A stretch of DNA of 64,000 bases from Flaviflexus salsibiostraticola. Its GTDB lineage: Bacteria; Actinomycetota; Actinomycetes; Actinomycetales; Actinomycetaceae. Below are positions 46,775-53,246 of the stretch, in pieces; the first letter of the stretch is position 1, and each line of letters opens with the position of its first letter. The DNA lies in contig NZ_CP034438.1 in the NCBI RefSeq assembly GCF_003952265.1, positions 1,798,001-1,862,000 of the forward strand, in the 5' to 3' direction. The notes below the pieces were generated by a model, which saw nothing but the letters and a program-made list of their open reading frames with translations, was not told the origin of the DNA and ran no database searches. Both the position numbers and the translations under genes were made by a program.

Positions 46775-47991
46775 CAGTGGGTTCCTTTCGAGGTATCGAT
46801 GAGATCAATGAGGGCCTGAGCTGCGGCCTCTGCGAAAACGGGGTCGTTGATGTCGGTGTCCAGCCGGTGGAGGGTGACGTGCTCGTTGTCGATGCCCTTC
46901 TCCAGAGCATCGAACAGCGCCTCGTCGGCCCTCCTGTCATAGAAGGGGCCGCCCTCGACTGCGATGGCGGAGACGCCCTTGAGGGGGATGAAGACCTCGG
47001 TGGACTGCGTGGCCCGATTGAGCTTCTCGGCGAGCTTCTCCCCGAGCTGCCTGTTCTCGTCCGCCGTCGTCCTTATGAGGGTGATCTGCGGGTTGTGAGG
47101 GTAGAGGTTGCGGCCCCGGTAGTGTGCGGGAACTGTATCGGGGCTGCCGAAGTTGACCATGTCGAGCGCGCCGAGCGACACGACCTGGGGGACTCTGGCA
47201 TCGATCGCTGCTTCGTGGCGATGAGGACCGGCTGCGAGGATGCCGCCGAACAGCTCATCGCACCACTCGGTTGCGGTGATATCGAGGACCCCGACGAAGT
47301 AGCCGTCGCGGATCAGCTGCTCCATCGACTTGCCCCCGGCCCCGGTCGCGTGGAAGACGACGACCTCGTAGCCGCGGTCCTCAAGATACTCCTGCGCCCG
47401 GCTGACGCAGGGTGTGGTCACGCCGAACATTGTGGCCGCAATGTGGGGCTTGGCATCGGCATCGTGGCCACGCTCGACGGCGAGCATGCCGACCATGGCG
47501 CCGACCGCGTTCCTCAGAATGGTCTGGAGGATCGAGTTGAGACCCTGCACATCGACGATCGAGGGGATCATGACGATATCGGACGTGCCGACATATTCGG
47601 AGACCGTGCCGCCCGCCATGGTCGAGACCATGACTTTCGGGACCCCAACCGGCAGTGTCCTCATGCCGGCAGTTGCGAGCGCGGTTCCGCCGGAGCCGCC
47701 GAGGGAGAAGACACCGTCGATACTCCCCTCCGCGTAGAGGGTGGAGACGATCGACGTGACGCCGAGCGTCATCGCCGCCATCGCGCGTCCTCGATCCTCG
47801 GTGAGCTCGCCGAGGTCGGCGCCGCCGGCCCTGGCGACGTCGGACCCATCGATATCGACGGGTATGGTCGCGGGGCGAGTGCCCGCGTGGATCATGAGCG
47901 TCTGGACGCCCTGCCTGTCGAACAGGTCCCGACAGAAGTCGAATTCCCGCCCTTTGGTATCGAATGTTCCTACTATTGCAACGGTTGCCAT
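46774..47991 (-). CDS. Tm-1-like ATP-binding domain protein (UPF0261)
   Basis: A 405-residue cytosolic protein with the UPF0261/Tm-1 N-terminal domain layout: [16 protein letters not shown] at the start, [37 protein letters not shown] and [37 protein letters not shown]. In tomato this fold in Tm-1 blocks tobamovirus replication; in bacteria the function is unknown. The next gene (45944) supplies the matching TIM-barrel half. An ATP or nucleotide cofactor is inferred from the GSGG and G-A-G-G-K-S segments. Confidence 0.85.
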   Translation of the reverse strand: MATVAIVGTFDTKGREFDFCRDLFDRQGVQTLMIHAGTRPATIPVDIDGSDVARAGGADLGELTEDRGRAMAAMTLGVTSIVSTLYAEGSIDGVFSLGGSGGTALATAGMRTLPVGVPKVMVSTMAGGTVSEYVGTSDIVMIPSIVDVQGLNSILQTILRNAVGAMVGMLAVERGHDADAKPHIAATMFGVTTPCVSRAQEYLEDRGYEVVVFHATGAGGKSMEQLIRDGYFVGVLDITATEWCDELFGGILAAGPHRHEAAIDARVPQVVSLGALDMVNFGSPDTVPAHYRGRNLYPHNPQITLIRTTADENRQLGEKLAEKLNRATQSTEVFIPLKGVSAIAVEGGPFYDRRADEALFDALEKGIDNEHVTLHRLDTDINDPVFAEAAAQALIDLIDTSKGTH

Positions 47992-48087
47992 TGATCCTGC
48001 CCTCGCCTTTGAATGACCTGATACAGGATCAACGTTACCTGAGTCACGCCGCCGGTCCGGATGGAATGCGGCGCCTCACTCAGCAGG

Positions 48088-48909
48088 TCACCTCCACCAC
48101 GTGTCGGACACGTCGGCCGGCATGCGCCGCTTGTGGCGGGAGCGGTTGAAATACCACTCGATCCGCTCGGCGGCCGCTGTGGCGACCTCCTTACCCTCGA
48201 GGTAATCGTCGATGTCGTCGTAGGCGAGACCGAGCTCGTCCTCGTCGGTGCGGCCCGGATCATCATCGAGCAGGTCGGCTGTCGGGACCTTGTTCCACAG
48301 CTCCTCCGGCCCGCCGAGCTCCTTCGTCAGGAGGCGGACCTGACGCTTGGTGAGACCGGCGAGCGGCAGGACGTCCGCCCCGCCATCGCCATACTTTGTG
48401 AAGAAGCCCGTGACCGACTCCGCCGCGTGATCCGTGCCGATGACGAGAAGCCCCAAGTCGCCGGCAATCGCGTACTGGGCCATCATCCGCAGGCGGGCCT
48501 TGGCATTGCCCTTGTTGAAGTCGGACATGCGCCTGTCGGTGGCGAGATCATGCTCCTTCTCGAATGCGTCGACGGCGGGGCCGATATTGAAGGTCATGCG
48601 ACGGTCGGGGTCGACGAAATCAAGAGCCGCCTGGGCGTGGTGCTCATCGGCCTGAACATGATGGGGGAGTCGAACGGCGAAGAACTCGGTCGACAGTCCC
48701 TGCTCGCGGGCCCGCTCTGCCGCGAGCTGCCCGAGCCTGCCCCCGAGGGTCGAGTCGACTCCGCCGGAGATGCCGAGCACGTAGCCCTTGGCGTTGGCGG
48801 CGATGAGGTAGTCGGTCAGGAACCCGACACGCCGCTCGATCTCCTCCTGAGGGTCGATCGTCGCCTTGACGCCGAGTTCTTCAATGATCTTCGCCTGGAG
48901 TTCTCGCAT
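48088..48909 (-). CDS. nadE: Ammonia-dependent NAD+ synthetase
   Basis: Last step of NAD synthesis: amidation of deamido-NAD with ATP and ammonia. The 273-residue protein is of the single-domain type without an N-terminal glutaminase, unlike mycobacterial NadE. The ATP pyrophosphatase P-loop is GISGGVDSTLGG; KGNAKARLRMMAQYAIAG and GTDHAAESVTGFFTKYGDGGADVLPL are the NadE signatures. ATG 48909 is followed upstream by a DnaA-box cluster (see 48944-49049), which may tie its expression to replication. Confidence 0.95.
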   Translation of the reverse strand: MRELQAKIIEELGVKATIDPQEEIERRVGFLTDYLIAANAKGYVLGISGGVDSTLGGRLGQLAAERAREQGLSTEFFAVRLPHHVQADEHHAQAALDFVDPDRRMTFNIGPAVDAFEKEHDLATDRRMSDFNKGNAKARLRMMAQYAIAGDLGLLVIGTDHAAESVTGFFTKYGDGGADVLPLAGLTKRQVRLLTKELGGPEELWNKVPTADLLDDDPGRTDEDELGLAYDDIDDYLEGKEVATAAAERIEWYFNRSRHKRRMPADVSDTWWR

Positions 48910-48943
48910 GACCAGAGACTACTACGCAGGCACCTGAGAAGTC

Positions 48944-49049
48944 TGTGGAGATAGTCGAGAGAACTGTGGATAAGTGTCGAAGAGTCGTGGAAAAGTGCCG
49001 GTTTTCCTGTGGATGTGAGGCGTTCCGCTGTGGATACAGCTGTGGACGG
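48944..49049. promoter_or_regulatory. DnaA-box cluster upstream of nadE
   Basis: Between nadE and the S4-domain gene (both read leftward). One perfect box TGTGGATAA (48965-48973) and near matches TGTGGAGAT 48944-48952, TGTGGATGT 49008-49016, TGTGGATAC 49029-49037 and TGTGGACGG 49041-49049, all in the same orientation. No gene was found in the gap 48910-49157. Confidence 0.7.
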
Positions 49050-49157
49050 TGTGGGGACCGGTGAATGACACCAGTGTTTTTCAGGAGGTGACGACGGCAC
49101 CGGATGTGGACGAGGCAGGAATCGAGAGTCCTGGGCCCGGTGCCTCGACCTCATCTG

Positions 49158-49550
49158 TCACTCCTCGTCGAGCCGACCCCAGTTCGCCTCGATGCCGCGC
49201 AGCCGGTCGAGCTCGCGGCGCTCCTTCTTCGTCGGGCGGCCGGTGCCGCGATCCCGAGAGAAGACGGGCGGGATGAAGACGCGTGGCCGCTCCGGCGTGT
49301 GGTTGATGTAGCACTCCTGCGCGAGCGGCGCACTCGTCCTCTTGAGGATGAGCTTCGTGACCTCGAGGATCCGGTCCATCCCCTCGATTCGCAGCCGCAC
49401 CTCATCGCCGACCTTGATCTTGTGGCTCGCCTTAACAGGGCTGCCATTGACTCGGACGTGACCCGCCCTGCAGGCGCTCGTCGCCATCGTGCGCGTCTTC
49501 AGCTGGCGCACGGCCCACAGCCACACATCGACCCTGACGCTCTCGCTCAT
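49158..49550 (-). CDS. S4-domain RNA-binding protein (Hsp15-like)
   Basis: Small RNA-binding protein of 130 residues. The S4 domain spans about 5-60, with VRVDVWLWAVRQLKTRTMA, GHVRVNGSPVKASHKIKVGD and VRLRIEG. Hsp15 (HslR) rescues stalled 50S subunits carrying nascent chains in E. coli; the C-terminal basic tail agrees. The IS481-family element starts 15 bases upstream of its start codon, so its original promoter was removed. Confidence 0.88.
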   Translation of the reverse strand: MSESVRVDVWLWAVRQLKTRTMATSACRAGHVRVNGSPVKASHKIKVGDEVRLRIEGMDRILEVTKLILKRTSAPLAQECYINHTPERPRVFIPPVFSRDRGTGRPTKKERRELDRLRGIEANWGRLDEE

Positions 49551-49559
49551 GGCGCCAGT

Positions 49560-50522
49560 CTAGCTGTAGTTCCCAGTGAGGTTGTGAACACGGTCTGAGG
49601 GAGTCTGTCCTCCGATTCCGGTGTGGGGTCGGTGATGATTGTAGTGGTGGAGCCAGGTGCTGTACGTTGCGGCCCTGGCTCCGTCGCTTTCGTACATCTG
49701 GGCGTAGGCCCACTCGGTGGCGAGGGTGCGGTTGAAACGTTCAACTTTCCCGTTGGTCTGGGGCCGATACGGACGAGTTCGACGATGTTTCACATCAGGT
49801 CCGAGCGCGGCTGCGAACGTTCGAGAGCGGTAACAAGACCCGTTATCGGTCATCACCGCCGCAACGGTCACTCCGGCCTGGGCGAAGAACATGCGCGCTC
49901 GGTGCCAGAACGCGGCGGCTGTTTCTTTCTTCTCGTCGGCAAGGATCTCGGAGTAGGCCAGACGCGAGTAGTCATCGACCGCGTGATGCAGAAACGCGTA
50001 CCCGACGCCATGGCGACGGTTACGCTTGCCGTTGGCGCGTCCGAGCATGCGATGTCCACCACCGTCAGGGATACGGCCGAGCTTCTTGATGTCGACATGC
50101 ACAAGCTCGCCCGGACGCTGTTTCTCGTAGCGCACAGGGCGAGGCTTACGGACGGGCAGCCCGGTTGCTTGATCCAGATGTGCCAGCAGAGGCATCCGGT
50201 ACCGGGCAAGGACGCGTTCGACCGTGGACCGCGGGATGCCCAGGTGGTAGCTGATCCGGTGCGGTCCCCACCGGCGGGTGAACCGCAGGCTGATGATGCG
50301 GTGCTCGCGCCGCTCCGCAAGCCTCATGGGTGAGTGATGCGGGCGCGAGGAACGATCCACGAGAGGTTCACCCGCGCGGTATCGGGACGCCCATTTCGAT
50401 GCGGTGGCAGGTGAGACCTGGAATCGCTCCGCTGCGCGTCGGATCGACCATCCCTGATCGACGATCAGAGAAGCCAGGCGCTGCCTGCCCACAGGGGTCA
50501 ATGGTGCGTTAGCGTGGGACAT
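49560..50522 (-). CDS. IS481-family transposase (copy 1)
   Basis: DDE transposase, 320 residues. N-terminal helix-turn-helix (IRRAAERFQVSPATASKWASRYR), second HTH-like region, then the integrase core with a DDE triad in the DYSR(D)-TDNGSCY(D)-GKVERFNR(E) pattern, and a C-terminal HHYNHHRPHTGIGG. It is identical to copy 2 (61590-62552) over residues 1-319. The last codon and the TAG stop lie in the duplicated target (AGC TAG): the element itself has no stop codon here. The likely active transposase is preceded by a hairpin masking its start. Confidence 0.97.
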   Translation of the reverse strand: MSHANAPLTPVGRQRLASLIVDQGWSIRRAAERFQVSPATASKWASRYRAGEPLVDRSSRPHHSPMRLAERREHRIISLRFTRRWGPHRISYHLGIPRSTVERVLARYRMPLLAHLDQATGLPVRKPRPVRYEKQRPGELVHVDIKKLGRIPDGGGHRMLGRANGKRNRRHGVGYAFLHHAVDDYSRLAYSEILADEKKETAAAFWHRARMFFAQAGVTVAAVMTDNGSCYRSRTFAAALGPDVKHRRTRPYRPQTNGKVERFNRTLATEWAYAQMYESDGARAATYSTWLHHYNHHRPHTGIGGQTPSDRVHNLTGNYS

Positions 50523-50617
50523 GAAGACCTCCGGTTACTGGATGCGAGTGTGGTAACCCACATCCTGCCGGAGGTCTTCATCTAACTCGAGCGTTCACAA
50601 CCTCCCGAGGAACTACA
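49565..50617 (-). mobile_element. IS481-family insertion sequence, copy 1 (complete, 1053 bp)
   Basis: Ends begin TGTAGTTCC and finish GGAACTACA. The terminal inverted repeat runs about 25 bases with a few mismatches (GTTCACAACCTC near each end). The element is flanked by 6-base target duplications TCTAGC at 49559-49564 and 50618-50623, matching the NCTAGN target known for IS481 of Bordetella. It carries one gene, the transposase. The insertion is between the S4-domain gene and an orphan gene, and it is 1053 bp like copy 2 once the nested element is removed. Confidence 0.96.
50521..50581 (-). promoter_or_regulatory. Hairpin masking the IS481 transposase start (copy 1)
   Basis: A 14-bp perfect stem: ATGAAGACCTCCGG (50521-50534) pairs with CCGGAGGTCTTCAT (50568-50581) around a 33-base loop. 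On the transcript of the minus strand, this stem includes the GGAGG ribosome-binding site and the A/U of the start codon. Such a structure would block translation from mRNA that reads in from outside, a known way for insertion sequences to avoid activation. Confidence 0.8.
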
Positions 50618-50727
50618 TCTAGCGGCACGTTCTGCGGCGCACGCGGCCCTCAGCGCGCCCACCCTTCACCGGACGTCAGCAGACTCCTCACACGCACGTC
50701 ATACTGCGTTCATCTCCATCCCGCACA

Positions 50728-52065
50728 GTGAGGGACATGCGCCGTGCAGGGACCGTCGAGCGGAGGCTCATCGACGAGACCATCGTCGATGACTTCCGCG
50801 CTCTTGTGGCGCGCCTCGGCATCATGAGCACCGTGTCGAGCCTCTATGGCGGCGAGCCACCGTGCGACGGAGTCGAGCTTCCGAACAGGCCCATCCGCCT
50901 CCATCACTGCACCGCTGACGGCAGCGCCCGCTGGCTCCTGGTCGCGGGCTCCTCCGACGCCGACCCGTGGGCCCATGTCGATACGGCACCCCTGTGGGTC
51001 CAGGAGCGGTACGACATGATGCTGCGCCCCGGGCTCGTCGCGTGGGGGAGCCCGACCGCGTGGGAGGTCTCCGACGGACGGAGGGTTCTCGAGCACGACG
51101 GTGTCCTGCCGGTCGTCGACATCGCGCGCCCGTGGCTGACAGACGGGATCAGGACAGTTGTCCGCTCCGCGCTATCCGATGGGGCGACGATCGCCCACCT
51201 GGGGGAGATCCTTCCCTCCGACGAGCCGGACGTGCGGGCGGACGCCGATATTCCCGCGCTCTCCGTCGCGCTGTGGAATGCCCTGACGTCCCCTGCCATC
51301 ACGAACAGTCCCGAGAGGCTCGCGGGGTCCCTGCGCGCCTCCGCCACCCACGTCCGCCTCCATCCCGTCACTGGGGAGCGCATATCGAAGGCCCGGGCCC
51401 GTGTCGACCTGCTCTGGAGAAGCCTCCTCCCTGAGCAGGATCGGCCCGTGGGGCCGGTCGACGGCCCGCTGGCCGTGACGCCGCGGCGAGGGGACATGGA
51501 GCGGCAGGTCATCGCGCGCAACACCGCCCTGCTCCGGGGATGGGCGACGGCGGCGATGGCGGAGGCCGCCCGCCAGGTCCCGCTCGCCGAGCGACGGTTC
51601 GGCTTCGACGAGCGCGGACTCAGCGTCCGCGACGGGTCCTCGTGGGCCCGGCTCATCGGATTCTCAGAGGATCGACTCGCGATCGTGGGGGACGGCCCCG
51701 CCCGCGCCCCGCACAGTAGCCCGGCCTCGACGAGGCCGGGCTGGCTCCCTGATCTTTCGGAGTTCGGCGGGACTGTCGCGTGGACGGTGCGCGGTTACTG
51801 GCGCGGTGACCGGCTGACGGGCCCGCTCGAGACGATCCCCGAGTTCGCCGCTCTTGCCGCAGTGAAGCCGGATCGCGAGCCGAATCTTGCGGCCGCATTG
51901 GCGCGGGTTCCGGAGCCGGTCGGCGCGGATGCGCGGGATGAGGTGCTGGGGATGATGCGGGGGCTGCAGGACTTCACGTGGAGCGGCGCGATTCTCGCCG
52001 CGTCACCGCCATTCGGCGGCGCACTGACCGTCTATCCCTTCGAGGGCCGCGTCAGCCGCGCATAA
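50728..52065 (+). CDS. Hypothetical protein, 445 residues
   Basis: No family recognised. The protein is mixed in composition with no signal peptide or membrane helix. Its N-terminal 100 residues contain RLHHCTADGSARWLLVAGSSDADPWA; a middle region (about 190-300) is Ala/Arg rich with ARARVDLLWRSLLPEQD; the C terminus has FGGTVAWTVRGYWRGDRLTGPLETIP and DFTWSGAIL. The start is uncertain: GTG 50728 or ATG 50737. It lies just downstream of the IS481 copy 1. The last 14 bases overlap the convergent ATP-grasp-like gene. A terminator-like hairpin lies inside it at 51718-51742. Confidence 0.7.
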   Translation: MRDMRRAGTVERRLIDETIVDDFRALVARLGIMSTVSSLYGGEPPCDGVELPNRPIRLHHCTADGSARWLLVAGSSDADPWAHVDTAPLWVQERYDMMLRPGLVAWGSPTAWEVSDGRRVLEHDGVLPVVDIARPWLTDGIRTVVRSALSDGATIAHLGEILPSDEPDVRADADIPALSVALWNALTSPAITNSPERLAGSLRASATHVRLHPVTGERISKARARVDLLWRSLLPEQDRPVGPVDGPLAVTPRRGDMERQVIARNTALLRGWATAAMAEAARQVPLAERRFGFDERGLSVRDGSSWARLIGFSEDRLAIVGDGPARAPHSSPASTRPGWLPDLSEFGGTVAWTVRGYWRGDRLTGPLETIPEFAALAAVKPDREPNLAAALARVPEPVGADARDEVLGMMRGLQDFTWSGAILAASPPFGGALTVYPFEGRVSRA

Positions 52066-53020
52066 CGACATCCGCGGTGAAGCGGTCCGCCTCGTCGTCA
52101 TCGGACACGACGGCGATGTAGAACGCATCGCCCATCCCACGCCGGTACTGCTCGGGGTTGCGGGCCACGAGGCGAATGCGATCACCCCATCGTTCGGCGA
52201 GATCCTGAGGACGGTGCCGATAGCTGACCCCATCACGGCGCGACACGTAGATGGCGATCTGCTCCTTCGGCGGGGGAGACGTCGGCCCAACCGACAGGCG
52301 CACGTCTTGGCGGGCGACCTCCGCGGCGTAGATCTGGTACGTGTCGATGTCCCCCGCGTAGTTGTACATGTCGAGCGTGAAGGCGGGCGGCGCGCTGCGG
52401 GACACGCGGATGATCCGCGGCTCAGCACCTGGCGGGAACGCGACCTGGACGTGGAGGAAGGTGAGCCGAGCGCGGAGCGCCTCGGCGGCCTGGCGGCCGA
52501 GCCGGACGACGGCCGGCGGCAGCGGCACGACGGTTCGATACGCGTACTCGCTCGCGGAGATCAGCGGCCACGCGGTCACCCCCTCGAAGAGGACGGTCCT
52601 GTCGTGGCCGATGATCGCATCCCAGGAGTAGACCTGACCGGCCGAGTCGCCGACCGGCAGGCCCGCCTCGGCGACGGCCTCGAGGGAATCGCTGTCCGAG
52701 GCGCTCCAGGTGATGCCGCTGATGTTGAAATCCCTGCGCAGCCTCGCATCCTGGCTCAGCCAGTGGCTGTTGTTCGAATCAAGGTGATCCGGCTTGCCGT
52801 GCCTGTGGGCGAAGTAGGCGACGGCCCGGTAGACCGCGTCGTAGTCATCGAGGGTATGGACCTGGCGGTAGTCGTGCAGGTGATGGACCAGGCGCCGGTC
52901 CAGCCCCGCGGCATCCGCGTCACCGATCCCGATCACCCGCACTCCTGCGAGAGCGAGATGTTCGCACAGGTTGACATTGATCTGCGGGAAATCGGGAGAG
53001 ATGAAGATGAATGTGCTCAT
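52052..53020 (-). CDS. Degenerate ATP-grasp-like protein
   Basis: A 322-residue protein matching both ends of a family of ATP-grasp carboxylate-amine ligases. It shares the pre-ATP-grasp domain (FISPDFPQINVNLCEHLALAG, VIGIGDAD, HLDSNNSHWLSQDARLR) and the C-terminal part (FTLDMYNYAGDIDTYQIYA, YVSRRDGVSYRHR, GDAFYIAVVSDDD). The central ATP-binding section with the lysine-bearing 'VVKPxxGVGA' loop is missing, about 80-90 residues shorter than usual, and the E-x-N metal site reads RVSRS. It is therefore unlikely to use ATP normally. Start ATG 53020. Confidence 0.7.
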   Translation of the reverse strand: MSTFIFISPDFPQINVNLCEHLALAGVRVIGIGDADAAGLDRRLVHHLHDYRQVHTLDDYDAVYRAVAYFAHRHGKPDHLDSNNSHWLSQDARLRRDFNISGITWSASDSDSLEAVAEAGLPVGDSAGQVYSWDAIIGHDRTVLFEGVTAWPLISASEYAYRTVVPLPPAVVRLGRQAAEALRARLTFLHVQVAFPPGAEPRIIRVSRSAPPAFTLDMYNYAGDIDTYQIYAAEVARQDVRLSVGPTSPPPKEQIAIYVSRRDGVSYRHRPQDLAERWGDRIRLVARNPEQYRRGMGDAFYIAVVSDDDEADRFTADVVMRG

Positions 53021-53212
53021 ATCGCCTCCGGTCGACTCCCTTGATCTTATGCCGGACGATCGCCGGGGCGCTCCAATGCGTGCGAAAGGACATGAGTGCG
53101 AAAGGAGAGGAGACCGGGGAGGTTCGTTCGCGCGCTCGCCTGCTCCTCGGACGAACGGGTCCGCCGTTGCAGGGCACCACGAACCACCGCCGCGAAACGA
53201 CGGTGAACCGGA

Positions 53213-53243
53213 GCGATCGCCGGGGCTGGATACCGGCGATCGC
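53213..53243 (-). terminator. Hairpin downstream of acyl-CoA oxidase
   Basis: An 11-bp stem GCGATCGCCGG (53213-53223) pairs with CCGGCGATCGC (53233-53243) around a 9-base loop. It lies directly after the acyl-CoA oxidase stop on the minus strand, without a clear T tract. The remaining gap 53021-53212 shows nothing else of note. Confidence 0.55.
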
Positions 53244-53246
53244 CTC

